From contig CM060734.1 in assembly GCA_030704615.1 (NCBI GenBank), positions 3,842,001 through 3,906,000 on the forward strand: a stretch of DNA of 64,000 nt, written 5' to 3'. The stretch is from Takakia lepidozioides (lineage: Eukaryota > Streptophyta > Takakiopsida > Takakiales > Takakiaceae). Positions 32,350-45,129 of this stretch are shown in pieces. The position numbers and the translations under genes are program-made. Under the pieces are notes generated by a model. That model worked only from the letters and a program-made list of their open reading frames with translations. It did no database searches and was not told where the DNA came from. How positions within the stretch are numbered: the first letter of the stretch is position 1; every line of letters begins with the position of its first letter.

Positions 32350-34693
32350 ACCAGCTCCAGTCATCCAGTCAAGGCCTAGTAAGAATTGATCGCCAACAGT
32401 GACTATGCAGGTAACCACAACTTCTTTCTTGTGAATTCTAATGGGCACAGTAACCAGACCCAGAGGCTCATACCTGGATCCATCTGCAATCAGCACTTCA
32501 ATACCAGAGGCAAGGCATAATTTAAGACCAAGAACCCGCACAACATTCAAAGGTATTACAGATATAGTACATCATGTGTCTACTACGCAAGGAAAGCTTA
32601 ATTCATAGATGTGGCATTGAGCCATGAGTGGGCTGATCTGCTGATTTGCAGTCTGCCAGCTGAGCGGACAATGCAAAGCTTTGAAATTAGTGGATAAAAC
32701 AGCACACATTGGAACAAGAGAGGTAGGGTTGGTAGATGGTGGACCTCTTGCCCCCTTCCCAAGAAGTCGCTCTAGTTTAAAGGAGGGGACGAACTGCTGG
32801 CAGCTGTCTTGCTTTGGATCAGCTCTGATAATCCTGCTCTGTCTCGGCAATGTTTGGTCCAACGCTTGCAAGGCAGCAAATTGTGTGGCAACAGACTCAC
32901 TGAGACTCCCGACTATATTGACTAATTGCTGGAGTGAAAAGTCTTATGGACTGCATTGCTGGAGGCACATAAGGTTGGGATGTTGCAGTCATGCCAAGCT
33001 CGGAGCCCACATGAGCTTGAAACTTGGAATGGGTTTGCATTGATTTGCTGTCAACCAAGTCTGCCATCTTAAGATTCACTTCTGCTAGCATAGTCTTATC
33101 ATTAACAAAATGACGACGTTGAGCCCAATTCCGAATAGCAAAACCATTACACATATCTTTTCTTGAGCTAGCTTGGGTAACAGCCACCTTGCTATACCAT
33201 CCTAAAATGAGAGCGGGGTAATCCAAGGATAAAGTATACCTTGGACATGCGATCACGCTCTGCTAGATCAATAATGTTTTCTGCAGCAGCAAATTTAAGG
33301 TCCATGTAATATTTCCATAAGGACTCTCCTGGCTGGTAAGTCCTAGAGCTCAATTTGGTAAAGCAATCCAACGGCCTTTCAGGGGGTTTGAACAGGGTCT
33401 TAGCCCACTCCACAAGGGTCGTCCAATTGAGCTTGGGGTCATCCATGACGGCTGCATGTAACAAATCACGGGCTGGCCCCTTCATGCTCATTCTAAAAAT
33501 AGCTATTTTAAAATTCTCAGGTACACCATTCACATCAGCAATAACTTCAAACATCTGGATATATCTATCAAAGTCTTCTCCCATAGTGTATTCTGGATAG
33601 GGCTGGGTGGTTGATTGAGGAATCATATGACAAGGCAAACTATGATTCACGTGGTCAAGATAAGCAGATCCATGGGCAGGGCAGCAGTGAGCTGTAGCCT
33701 GAGTCTGACCAGTGACGTTATTCACAGCATGCGCCCCACTAGCAACCAGGATATAGTTATTATTATTCACCTTATTAGAGGGACCCTTATAAGACAAAGA
33801 TGGCAGACTGGATGCTGTCATGCCCACCAGGGGAACATGCAGCGTAGGCCTCGACTGAACAGCTTGACCGACCATCGCAGCTTGGTTGGGAGCCACCCCA
33901 CTCACTGCGGGAATGGGTGGCTTACCCAATTGTTGGGTAGACTGACCTCCTACACTACCACTAGAATGAGCAGCATGCATTCCAACAGTCAATCCAGAAG
34001 GCATAGACATGCCAATTCCTCCCCCAAGAGCGGGACTAGGAACATGCATCACAGGCAAGTTACTTGCACTCCCTATGTTGACATAAGCACTTTGTGGGGC
34101 CGGCAGACCGCTCATAGTAGCCCCCATACTCTGAAGTTTACGCCAGGCACACCATTGCAACTTACACTCGGCACTAGAGAGGGTTTTTGGGTGGTGTACC
34201 TGTCAACACCACCCGAGAAATGGCCTTGTGATACCAATTTACCCTCACTAGCAGAAACTACGTTGGCATTTAGATTCGGCCTAGCCATCGCCGAGTCGGT
34301 TGAGACATACTGGACTCCGCTCGCCACTGGTACATCAAAGCCAGTGTGAAGGGAAGAGCCTGATGAACCCTGCAAACCAGAAAGACTATGATGCATGCTA
34401 ACATTACCACCAAACGAGTCTTGATCCACCAAGAGACTCTCTTCCTGGTCACAGGCTTCAATTCCATCAGCCACTGGAACTATCGCATGATCCGAGTAGA
34501 GCTCACCAGAGAGTGTCTCATCGCGTAGTAAGGGAAAATCACCATCAACATAGCCCAAATCCAACACCGCCAGATCATGGATCACCTCTTCCTGTACACC
34601 GTGTTCTAGACTTGCCACACTCACACGCGAGCCTTTACTAGATTCAAGCACATCCCTTTTGAAAGTGGGATCGGGCATTAGTTTGTCACCCAT
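32350..34693 (-). pseudogene. Gypsy gag-protease fragment, 3' side replaced by an LTR
   Basis: The frame opens MGDKLMPDPTFKRDVLES at 34693. A second frame (34160-33192) carries a Gly/Ser/Ala linker and a Retrotrans_gag domain (EDFDRYIQMFEVIADVNGV, then FKIAIFRMSMKGPARDLL, TLVEWAKTLFKPPERPL and YFILGLPRSHF). Further frames lead to a protease-like stretch at 32550-32350 (GIEVLIADGSRYEPLGLVTV, then QFLLGLDWMTGAG), where the usual ILG-D-W motif is visible. The protease catalytic region near 32570 has a stop (VVDT*CT). Sequence similarity ends at the TG of the LTR at 32349. A possible primer site (TGGTACCAGGTAGC) lies near 34800. Confidence 0.7.
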
Positions 34694-34866
34694 CCTTCCT
34701 CGACCAGATCGTAACCAGGGCAGATGTTCGCCATCTATCTTGAAACAAAACTAGGAATTTCAAATCAAAGCAAGAGATGAGATGATCCGCTACCTGGTAC
34801 CACCAAAGTGCTCGATAGGTTGCCAGGGAGAGTTCAAGCGGCAGGGATGAGCAGCTGCGGATGTGG

Positions 34867-35230
34867 CTATGCAGGATCAGGAAACCAGACAGAGCAGGAA
34901 ACCACCTTCAAAACGTCGTGTGACTGCAGCCCGTAGATTCCTAGTGCCAGCCACTCCCATGCTTCAGGAGTCTCGACCCAGAAGCTCACCTTTGTCGTTT
35001 CCCCTTCCAACCAACTTCGTGATAGAATCGTAGTGGCAGGATAGTCGTCCAAATTGGCAGAGGCTCGCGGGCGAACCACACACTGGTGGTTGAACACCGT
35101 GCCCAATGTAACAATGTCTGATGATTGAGCGATTAGGGCGTCACCCCGCAGCCCGTCAAAAATATGAGAGTACGTCGGCACCACTCCACAAAGCCTAAGA
35201 TGAAATCGCAATGTTCTCAACACAAAAGCT
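34867..35230 (-). other. Open frame of unknown origin, probably in the leader or LTR
   Basis: A minus-strand frame encodes GDEWLALMLRGTGAFVLRTL and, later, EAWEWLALGIYGLQSHDVLKV, which look like two diverged copies of a short repeat. No start codon or family match is evident. It lies upstream of the gag at 34693 and ends where the plus-strand element begins. Confidence 0.25.
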
Positions 35231-37570
35231 CCAGTGCCTCTTAGCATCAACGCCAACCACTCATCCCCCACAAAATCAGCAGGTTGATAAAGAACCGGTC
35301 CTTGAAGAGCAGAAAGAGGAAAATGAAGGCCAAGTTCAGGCCATGTCAACTGGCGGTGATGGCGAACTTGCATTGCAGGAAGAGGGCGGACTCGCAAAGA
35401 GGGCCCGCATAGACGAAGGCACAACAAGCGGAACGGCGGAGGTCATGCTCACTTCCACGGGAGACTCTACACTACAGAGAAAAGGGGTCAAGCAACAGTA
35501 GGAGGAGACCGCCCTGATGGATACTGCACCTGCCAACAACACAGAGGTTCGGCAGGAGACCACTACACATGTGGAGCAGCAGACAGGGGAGGCAGAAGCA
35601 CCAGCTACCCAACAGCAGAACACCCAACAAGACCCGAACTTGGAATTGCTGTTATCACAACAACTCCCAGACATGAGCATGTGGGATACAAGATTGACAG
35701 ACAATCCTATCAACGCCATCACACACACTGTCACAGCATTGAATCAGGCTACATTCTTGCTGAACAAGATTGAAGACTAAATTTCTCCATAACAGTTTAG
35801 CACGGTTCTGGAGCAACTTCACAACAAGCACCAGCAAGAGCTTGCGGCAGCATGAACTGTATATAACCACAAGGTTACAATTGCTAACCTGGAAAACCAG
35901 AAAAGCGCTAGATGCTTCGCCAGTACAACAACCTGGAAACCTGTCGAGCTGACTGGGAACACAAGTGGGAACGACAGAGGGAAGCAACCCAGGCAGTCCA
36001 AGCAGACTTGGATGCAGAGAGGGACAGACATCGGGCAGTGGAGAACGACTGCCAAATTCTACAGCAGCAGCTCAATATGACCACAAACAAGCTCAATGAC
36101 GCTCAAGCTCAATTAACAACAGCAGGGTAGCAGCACTGGTAAACAACAAAACTTTACTACGGCAAAGAATGGTTCGAAGCAACAACGGAGAGAGACATTG
36201 CTCAGGGCAATGAGCAAGGATTGAAGTCTCAGATGAACAAGCTAACGCTTCAGGCAGGACTGGATGTAGCAGACGCAACCCTGGCCCGTATATGGCTAAC
36301 CGAGGGACATCCCCTCGAGGTAAAGAAGTGTAATCGTCAGGGGTTGCAGCAAATCAAAACCCAGCTGGAAAAATTGGTGACAGACATTCATGAGGAATAT
36401 CTGCCACCAATTCCAATACAAGAGGAGCTCATGGAGGAAGATGAGCAGGAAGAACAAGACCATGCACAAGAACAGGAAGCACCAACAGCAACACCAGCAC
36501 AGCTTGAGGGGGCACCATTACAGGCCACAGCAGGGCCGTCTATCCAAGAGGTAACCACTGTACCACTACCAAGCATTCTTGTGGCATCAGCTTCAGTTTC
36601 AGTGGATGATTTTCAGATCATTCCATGGCAAACGGGATGGGGAATGGCTCAAGTATTCAGAGGAATACTTCTCAATGATGAGCATTCAGGCCCAACAGAT
36701 CCCATAATTGTTGGAAAAGGTATTCAAGTACCTAACCCCCTGCAAGTCACTAGGCCAGCTACATATCCTCAATCAGACGCTCATACCCTTGAGATATAGA
36801 ATGCGGCCACTTGGAAAGGATGACACATTGTCCGGGGCAGAATTGGTAGAATTCTGGCGCCAAGCCCCTCTAGAGTACAAGGAGTTGGTGGCCTATATGT
36901 GGGCAATGGGACAGTTGAAGATTAACCCCACCCCAGCAGTTGATGTGGTTATGGGCTGCCCAAGTTTCTACATTGGCAGCTATCTTTACAGGCTGTTCAC
37001 CACACTGCGGGCAAGCTGGCAGTGCTACCAAAGCATTGAGCAGGATACGCAGTGGGACTTGCCCAAGTTTCAGCCACCAGGGCGAGTTTCTGGCACCTCA
37101 CAATACATAGACCTACCTCTGTATGCTGAATCATGGCGTCAGGCAAAGGAACACTTCCAACCTTTGCAACTGGACAGAGACCACCCCTTGACAGACGCAG
37201 GTCACCAAGCGGTTAACTGGTTGATAGGCAGCAGGCCAACCAAGGACATCGTTTCCTGGACAAAGAACGAGCTTCAGAGTTATCACGAGATCTTGACCAA
37301 CAAGATCGATCGCATACGGAAGGGGGGTTACTCAGAGCATCCAGATGAGGAGAGCTGGCCCATAAAGGAACCACGAGAGGCGCCAGATAGTGACGACAAC
37401 AGGAACAAGAAGGTGACAAGAAGCTGCCACCGAAACCGACATGGGACTTACCTCCCAACCAGCAGACGGGCATGCCACCACCCTACATCCCCCCAAAGAG
37501 ACAGAGCAAGCACAAGCACCGACGAAATTGTGCTTACACAATTGAACAAAGGAGGGGGGGGGGGGATAAA
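35231..37570 (+). pseudogene. Env-position ORF3 of gypsy family E, copy A (5'-truncated)
   Basis: The reading aligns with the ORF at 59089-56062 on the other strand: LAKRARIDEGTT; a Gln/Thr-rich linker; DPNLELLLSQQLPDMSMWDT; a coiled coil (LETCRADWEHKWERQREATQ, then DLDAERDRHRAVENDCQILQ); LTLQAGLDVADATLARIWL; an acidic Glu/Gln stretch; and the C-terminal domain (TPCKSLGQLHILNQTLIPL, LVEFWRQAPLEYKELVAYMW, MGCPSFYIGSYLYRLF). Frames change near 35510, 35780, 36130 and 36640-36760. The N-terminal 200 residues are missing. It runs straight into a polypurine tract (37550-37570) and the 3' LTR, which places the ORF after pol. Confidence 0.7.
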
Positions 37571-38484
37571 TGATAACGGCTAAGTGCCAGTGCCACCAGG
37601 GCAGGGCAGCTTGAGCTAGAACAGGACAGTGGCGGGGTAGTGATCGACTTCACACTACCACGACCACGATGCAGGAACAGTCAAGTGCTCGGCAGTTAGC
37701 AGCAAGAGAGGACGGGCAACACTACCACGTATAGCAGTAGTGGGTAGTGTAACAGCCGTGGGTCGTGAACCGCCATATCACACGGCCACGGTCCAGCAGG
37801 GAAGCATAGGCTTTACTAGACCAAGTAGTGAGTGGTCGTGGGCTGTGTGCCACTATGACACACTACCACGGGCCACTTTTTTGTCAACCCTTTTAGGTTG
37901 CGTAGGCAGTTAGGTAACGGTCATTAATGACCGCAGGCTGTAAACGGCTCTTTCGAACACTAGTATAAATGGACCGCACGCAACTTAGGAGATATGAGTG
38001 TGTGTACTTGTGCTATGATGTGATGACTCTGAAGGAAAGCAATGCTTTTCCAAGTACTTCTGTGTAGAGAGAACATGAGATAGAGAGAATGTGCATGATG
38101 AGAGAACGTGAGATAGAGAGAATGTGCATGATGAGAGAACGTGAGATAGAGAGAATGTGCACCATCTATGAATAGATCTTAATTGCAGTAGCAACATCGT
38201 GTACTGCCTTGCTGTATGCACAGATAGGACTTAGTCACAGCTATAGTGATATAGCTTAGCCCCTATCACTAGTTATTAGTGGAATGCATACTATAACCAG
38301 TCCAAGGACTTAAGCAGCAGCAGGGATGTTGATTCGTGGAACTGTCATGTTCCAACTGCCACTAACGATTACTACGTAATCGTTCTGAAGACATACCGTC
38401 GGACAACCTCTGTTGAGTGCCTTGGGAAATGGGCCACACTGTTGAAAAACCCATTTCGCTTAAATCACGAAACAACGGTTAACA
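37571..38484 (+). repeat. 3' LTR of gypsy family E, copy A
   Basis: It begins TGATAACGGC after the polypurine tract AAAGGAGGGGGGGGGGGATAAA region and ends CGGTTAACA. It has a TATA box (TATAAAT, 37964-37970), three tandem 33-base units with GAGAATGTGCATGATGAGAG (about 38070-38165) downstream of it, and a perfect palindrome AACGATTAC-TAC-GTAATCGTT (38364-38384). All but the 33-base array are conserved in the LTR at 55159-56017. The transcript would start near 37995. Confidence 0.75.
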
Positions 38485-39731
38485 TGTCCTATAGTTCTAA
38501 TTTTACCACTCTCTAAGGTCAGTTTAGCAAAGATAGCACTGGGGTGGCATTTACTGGGGTTTTTTAATTTCGTAGTTGTGGAAGTTGTTTGGTAGTTATG
38601 TCTCCAATGTAAGTTGTATTTAGAGTTAGAAGCCCGTAGTGCATCTACGACTAAATAGATCAATATCATCCTATAGCAACTCAAAGATCATTGTACCTTA
38701 TTCGACTATATATTCACTTCATTCCAATCATCTCGACGTCTGGAAGACCTTCATGTAACATCTCATTGTCCTTTTCCGATACTTTTCATCTTATGAGGCA
38801 TTCAATCGTTGTTCTTTGACATATTTTTCTTTGCCTGTAGGGTTTGTGGTCATTTCAGTCATATGTTGCCATGCATCGGCAAGATGTATGTATCTTTGTT
38901 CTTCATTTTTTGTCCCAAATATGTGGACTTTTTGATTTCATGAATTGTCCACCATGTTTTCTCACAAATCTCATCTCTTTCAATGGCGATGTAGGACTGA
39001 TGACCACAACTAGAAAGTTGGTGTAATCTTCTCAAAATGTCAAATCCCAACTCTTTCTTGGCATCAAAGGAGAACGCCCAAAATTAACAGCCAATAGTTT
39101 TTGGCTTCTCCCAGCTAAAGTGTTGATAGCAGTTCATTCCACAACAGCTCACAAAAATTACTACTTGAATTGACTCCAAGTCTCTAGCTCTAGTTTAGGC
39201 CTAGAAAAAAGCTCGTCTTCCATGTTGTCCACAAAAACATTCACCAATAGTTCTTCATAGTTTTTTCAGGCTCACTCACAATCTGTTCGTCCGATCGAGC
39301 ATTAGATGAAGATGCAATCTCTAGAATCAATTAAGCTTGTGTTCATGAAGCCGTAGATACTCTTCACAAGACACATACGATAGCGACATTGTACTGAGCA
39401 CACCGCCATCTTGTTTCCCCACACCTTTTCTAATCATCCGCTTCGTACTTCATCCATCTATTCTATGACATTAAATGCTCTCTATCTCTACCAAGACTCT
39501 TGGGATTATTCTACTTCATTTCCGATTGAATGGTTCATTCATAAGGATGTAGTATGTAAAGCTTGACTTAATTTTTCTTCAAAGAAATTTGTAGAGTATT
39601 TTAGTATCTTCCTTCCAACTTGCCAGACACGTATTCATCCAATACACATGAAAATACACCACGATATCAATAGATGATTTGAGCCAAAAGATAACCACCA
39701 CCAAGAGCCCAAGCCCACGGCTTAAATAACA
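38485..39731. other. No gene seen
   Basis: AT-rich sequence with no coding frame or repeat that I can assign. Confidence 0.5.
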
Positions 39732-40477
39732 TCAAATATAATCTAAATAGATGTGCCATTCCTTTATAGAGTTGTTAGCTTTAATTGTTCTGCCGGCGGT
39801 TACCAAGAAGCATTTGGCTTCTGGTAACGGTTTCGTGTGAACTTCATCCATTTTTTGGATGATATTGACTTTCTGTTGTCGCTTCTTCCTTCGTGGTTCA
39901 TCCTTGTGCTGGATGACAGTCAATGGTGATTGCCACGGTGTGCTTGTTTTGCGTTCATCTTTTCCGGATGAAGTAGGGTCTGGTAAATGCGCTGATTTTA
40001 GATGTGGCGTTACATGCGTGCAGTACCTGCAGATAATTTTATTAGTGTCACCTATATCTTCCGTCGTCTTTGGCAATCCGTTGGATTGCGCCGTCGTTCT
40101 CGCTCCATCTCATGATGAGTGTGTTGTGATGCGCCACATTGGTTCGTGCCTCTGGTGTCCTTATTTCGGGTGTTAGCACGATGAGTGACTTGTTGGCTGC
40201 TTCATATTTGTTCACGGTTTTATAGGGCATCTGTGATGGCCACGGTTCTCCAAAAGGTATACGTGGTGGTAATGTCATATTCCAGGTTAGTGATGGCCGA
40301 AATGTGGCCGTTCCTCGAACCCGTTGTGCCACTCGTTGTAACACTTGCTGATCTACCGTGGTATTGTGATGGATGTAGAAGGCGTTCAAGCTTTCTTGTT
40401 CCTCATCCGTCGTTTGTTCTTCCTCATTGACATATAAATCATGTATGAGGGCTTTGTCGTGTATTCCTTTATAGCTA
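39732..40477 (-). pseudogene. ORF2 of gypsy family E, second copy, with zinc-knuckle-like motif
   Basis: The frame KGIHDKALIHDLYVNEEEQ, QRVRGTATFRPSLTWNMTLP, PRIPFGEPWPSQMPYKTVN matches the ORF at 60016-59507 closely. After a frameshift near 40060 it continues ICRYCTHVTPHLKSAHLP, a CX2C-H-H motif like the other copy. In this copy the codon that is TAG after integrase in the other element is AAA, so integrase and ORF2 could have been fused. Everything upstream is replaced by a SINE. Confidence 0.6.
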
Positions 40478-40620
40478 TGGGCACATACCACGTTGGATAT
40501 GGTTGTGGGTTAAAACCACGGTCTGGTGTGTCATGAAGGTGTCCATCTTTAGGCAGTAGCCCTTGTGGTGAAGTGACATCATAGGTTATGCTCCCTTCGG
40601 GAGGCGTCATACTTTAAGAA
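40478..40620 (+). mobile_element. tRNA-derived SINE (copy 2, 5'-truncated)
   Basis: It matches copy 1 (22857-23033) from GGGCACATACCACGTTGGAT onward, including the B-box region (GGGTTAAAACCACGG) and the tail phrase CTCCCTTCGGGAGGCGTCAT, which here forms a perfect short hairpin. The A-box half is missing. No target-site duplication was seen. Confidence 0.75.
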
Positions 40621-40699
40621 ATCAAGAACTCAGGCAATTAAATCTCAGGTGACCAGATCCACCCCCTAACATGTAAATAAGCCCTGCTCAATGTACTCA

Positions 40700-41180
40700 C
40701 CATGACATGGGCCCCCCTTGGTCGTTGGATGCCCTAGCCCACTTACTTAGTGAGTTCTTGCCGTCCAGAAGTAGTTGTTTTTGCCTTACTTTTCTTCCCT
40801 GTTTTGCTGATTACTTTGCTTCCCCCCTCAGCTGTAAGGTTCTCCTCCCTCTCCCGCATTGTCACCTTGCATGTCTGTCGTCAAATGAGGGACAACTGTT
40901 GCCCACATTCTTTTGGTACCGCAACATGTGGAAAGGGATGCTGGAGCCAGATTTTTATGGCCCGTTTCTGCTCCCCCTGCTTCTTGGTTTGTTTATGCTC
41001 CCCTTGCTCCTTGTTTTGTTTATACTCCCCCTTGTCAATCCCCTCCCTGGTCTGATCCCCCTTTCCCTTTCCCTTCCGATCCCCCTTTCCCTTCGTCTGT
41101 TCCTTTTTCTTTTTTCCTTTTCCTTTTCCTTCTCCTTCTCCTTCGTTTGTTCATGATCCCCCTTCCCCTTCCCCTTTAGG
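40700..41180 (+). repeat. CT-rich low-complexity tract
   Basis: Pyrimidine-rich sequence (ttccttttccttttccttctcc and similar). The Leu/Pro/Phe-rich open frames across it are compositional and not genes. Confidence 0.7.
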
Positions 41181-41189
41181 TGCGATTGA

Positions 41190-41672
41190 CGTCCAGAGTT
41201 CTTTGCAGCAATCCGCTGCCGTGTTCGACCTACAACTGGGCCAGATGATGGTCTGTCTGAGCTAAAAACTAACCCAGGGGGGATTGGAGCAAAAACAATA
41301 GGCTCAGGCACGTTCAGACCTGTGATGAATGTGGAGCCAGGTGTGTCCCGATGCAATATTCCAAGCAGGTGTCAAAGAGATGGAAGCACGTGCAGGGGGC
41401 TCGACTCTGTGGGTTTGTCATGGTACAACAACAGGGGAGACCCCAACTCTACAACGACTCTACAGGGACTCTACAATGTCGCCCGTAGGGGGGATGCTAT
41501 TCTGTGAGCAGATCCCGCGAGCAGAAAATTCCGTGAGCAGAATTTTGTTCACGCTTCAGGATCTGCCCACCTATAACCGCGGACGCCTACTCGACTTAGA
41601 AGACCTATTACTGCGCAGAGTGGCCAGTATTACAAGCTCGGTTATGGATGCTGCTGGGATGAATGAGGGATG
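41190..41672 (+). other. Possible coding fragment, function unknown
   Basis: The frame ending at 41672 has mixed, protein-like composition (DAIFQAGVKEMEARAGGSTL, LQRLYRDSTMSPVGGMLF, PTYNRGRLLDLEDLLLRRVA) and runs into a GGATGAATG repeat at about 41655-41720. No start codon or domain was identified. Confidence 0.25.
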
Positions 41673-41986
41673 AATGGCGGATGAATGTCTGTATGATGAA
41701 TGAGACATGGATGAATGAAATAAATGCAATAATACAAAGTTGTTTTGTAGTAGTAGCTCCCAATTCCCCCGAGCTCCAAAATCCTTTGAACCATGCTAGT
41801 CTTGCTTGCAAATCAATTGTGAAAGTGTAGTGTATATTGCCAACAATGAATCCACATTGCTTTGTTGATTGAGGAGGGATTACTTGTCATTTTTCCAAGT
41901 ATCCAAGGTTGAGAGAGAGGCTCACACCCAAATCTAAAGAAGGCAGAGAGGTGAACTCGTGCTTTATAAATAAACGTTTCAAAACA

Positions 41987-42680
41987 CGTACTGGGAATTA
42001 AGATGTCGTTGACGACACCTTAATCCCCAGCACCTGCACACACCGCCTTACCGCCAAGGCTTGTTCACCATCAGATTTTTTTGGGTTGAAATTTTTTGGG
42101 TGAATTTTTTTGGGGTTTTTGGTTTTTCCATGAATTGTCATGTGCCAATTCGTACTGGGAATTAAGATGTCATTGACGACACCTTAATCCCCAGCACCTG
42201 CACACACACCGCCTTACCGCCAAGGCTTGTTCGCCATCAGATTTTTTTGGGTTGAAATTTTTTGGGTGAATTTTTTTGGGGTTTTGGTTTTTCCATGAAT
42301 TGTCATGTGCCAACTCGTACTGGGAATTAAGATGTCGTTGACGACACCTTAATCTGGCACATTCGGGATTTTATTTTATTTTTTGAAAATTTGCTGGGAA
42401 TTAAGATGGCGTTGACGACACCTTAATCCCAAGCCCCTGCACACACATGCTTACCGCTAAAGGTTTTTTTCCCCAGGTTGAATTGTCATGTGCCACAGGG
42501 GCTCGGAATTAAGCTGGCGTTGATGCCACCTCAATGCATGTTTCCCTGCACATAAATGCTTATCGGTAAGGTTTTTTGGAATCATTTCTTTCTTTCATGG
42601 GTTGAGTTGTCATGTGCTAACAGGGGCTGTGAAGTAAGCTGCGCAGACTCTCTCCACCTCAAAATCCCCCCACCCCCCCC
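41987..42680. repeat. Tandem repeat of about 165 bases with palindromic core
   Basis: Two full units start at 41987 and 42151 (period 164-165). Shortened, increasingly diverged copies follow near 42316, 42395, 42505 and 42625. Each begins with ATTAAGATGTCGT-TG-ACGACACCTTAAT, an inverted repeat with 13-base arms and one mismatch. A conserved block cagcacctgcacacacc follows. Later copies show changes on both arms. Confidence 0.85.
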
Positions 42681-42689
42681 CCCCCCCGA

Positions 42690-45125
42690 GTGCTCTTACA
42701 ATCCGTGCTCACAGCCGTGAAGAATTCCCCTTAGGAGCTGATCTGTCGTACGTCTCTGTTCGCGTGGTTGTCAGAACAGTGCTGCAATCTCTATAGGAGG
42801 ACAGTTAATGTGGAGAGAAACAAGTGGAATCTTTGATCTGCTTTTTGATGTGGCACTATATTCAACTTTCCTCTGTGGCTTGAGGCCCATGGGGTTGTGT
42901 TTTAGTCTTACGGAGGTCCATCAGGCGTGAACATATTAGTGACAGGGACAGATTGAATGGCACACTTTTTTGTATATCCATAATCACCACTCTTCCTCGG
43001 CCATGGATGTTTATGGCCTCTGCTACATTCGCTGTGGTTTTTGAGAATAAATCCCATGTTTGTGTAAAGTTGGGAAGGTTGTAACTATTTAACCCTTTAG
43101 GAATCCAGTCAATCCTAATGCCAGTTCCCGTTTCAAAGATGTAGTCCCCATTTTGCAGTGCTGTTACCCAGCAAACAGAAAGTGGAGGGAAGACCTCCTT
43201 CTGAGCTTGTGCCAGATTTTTAAATGAACCTTGCTAAATCAAAGACTGGACTTACCCTGCTCCTTAATGAACCTGTCATATGGTTATTTTGGTGAGCCTT
43301 CTCAAGTTCATGGATTACTCGTGGTTTCTCATCAGGTTCTTGTTTGGGAGATTAAAGCCATGTTGTAAAAGGTAGAGACTTGTTGTTCCACCTATCACTT
43401 CTACAGAAATGGATAATGGTCTCTACAACCTATTTTATGTGCACTTTGTGTCAAATGGATTTGGGAAAAAGAATACGTAGGTGGTGTTTGGTGGTGCCCA
43501 AGCCTGTTGGTTAGGTGAATCATTTAAGAGGCGTTGACAGTTTTGGAAAGGAGATCATGGTGGTGGGACGATTGATAAAGCGGAAAGGTGTAACACAGTG
43601 CTGGATTCAACATTCCTGGTGTAGGTCATCACCAATCAGTGATCCATCTATGGTCTGTGGCTACTTCACTCTTCACATCTGTAGGTTGTCTTGCGGAAGG
43701 TAGAGGTTTGTAACTTCACTTCTGTTTTTGGGCTCGTCTTGTGGTCTCTGGAAGGGAGTTGTAGATACGTTTTTCCCAAAGTGAAGCCCTGCCCCTAAGG
43801 CTTGTTTGGATGAACAGGAACAAACTTCCGATCCTACAACGGGGCTTCTTCACTCGTACAAAGGAGAAACCATTGGCAAATTCTGGAACAATAGGTGATG
43901 TGCATGGGACCAGCATTGAAGCACGCTAGCAGGGCACGTATTTTCCAGTGGAGATTGCATCAAAGCTGTTCTGCCAAGCTTTGTGTCAAAGCCCGTTACT
44001 GGCACAAGTCAATGGCAAGAGCAAAGTGTTACTACCCCGCTTGCTTAAAGTCTGGAAGGTGGAGCTCCACAAGACCCATTACTTGTTGGATTGCAAGAGG
44101 GATAGTGCCAGGTTAATATGGCCATGGTCTGACCAGCATCTAGGTGACCGGAGTCCATTATAGAGGACTTTGAGGCTTACTGATGGGGAAACTCATTACA
44201 AGCAAAGATTGATTGTGGTCCTCATTAGACCATTTTTTTTTCTTGTGTACTGGACTTACACGAATAAAACAGAATCCTTAAGGTGGATCCTCTTGTTACT
44301 ATCTCGGAAAACTCCGAGAGCCTACCCGGTGTAGAGAACCCAGAGCAGGAGAGTTCTGGGTTCATCAAAGGCCTTGAAGTGCTCTGTAGCCACAATATGC
44401 TTGTACTGCGTGAGGTTTGATTTGTGATTGTGAAAGGGACACAAAAGTCTGTCTGTTTCTTCTCAACAACCTTGGATATTAAAAAATTTCAAGACCTGTG
44501 TGTGGGTGCCAATCTGTGTTCATTTTCAGCAGTTATACCTAGAGGAAGGACTTTAAACCTCCATCAGAAGCCCTACGGAACAAAATGCATTTTCAGCAGT
44601 TATACCTGGAGGAAGGACTTCAAACCTCCATTAGAAGCCCCACGGAACAAAATACAACACAAGAGTGTGAACTGAGAAGCCATCTCAGCTCTATGCTTAG
44701 ATGCATTTAAAAAGCGATTTTGCCCTTTCTGCTGAATTACAATTTGGACGATGCACATCCTTAGACTTGCAGAAGGCTCCAATTTGTACGAAATACTAAC
44801 AAGAGAATCCATATTAAGGATTAAATATTCTACCCACCAGACTTCATGAACTACCTAAGGGCAAGCACATAGAAACCCAGGGTTGTGAGCTCCAAAGTTT
44901 GATCAAATACCAATATTATCTACCTCAACATGCTTTGATTAGAATGCTTCCCTTCAGTTAGCCTTCAGTTATAGCATTGGTTTACTACATGTTTTGCGAT
45001 TTTCTTTAGCATTTTCCTTTCATAACCATGACATCAGCCCGCTTGGACTTGATGTTTCAGCAAAACTTCTCATTTAGGGTGAAATGAGAAGAGACAGGGA
45101 ATCAAAAGTGGCCAAGAACCACAAG
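42690..45125. other. No confident gene; contains a 67-base tandem duplication
   Basis: Scattered short frames lack domain features. 44521-44587 is repeated as 44588-44654 with five differences. The frame around 43948-44160 could be a degenerate retroelement piece but shows no diagnostic motif. Confidence 0.45.
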
Positions 45126-45129
45126 CTAA

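Noticed and set aside
40707-41156. Leu-rich frame resembling membrane segments
   Set aside because: It arises from a CT-rich tract. All frames of that strand are Leu/Pro/Phe/Ser-rich.
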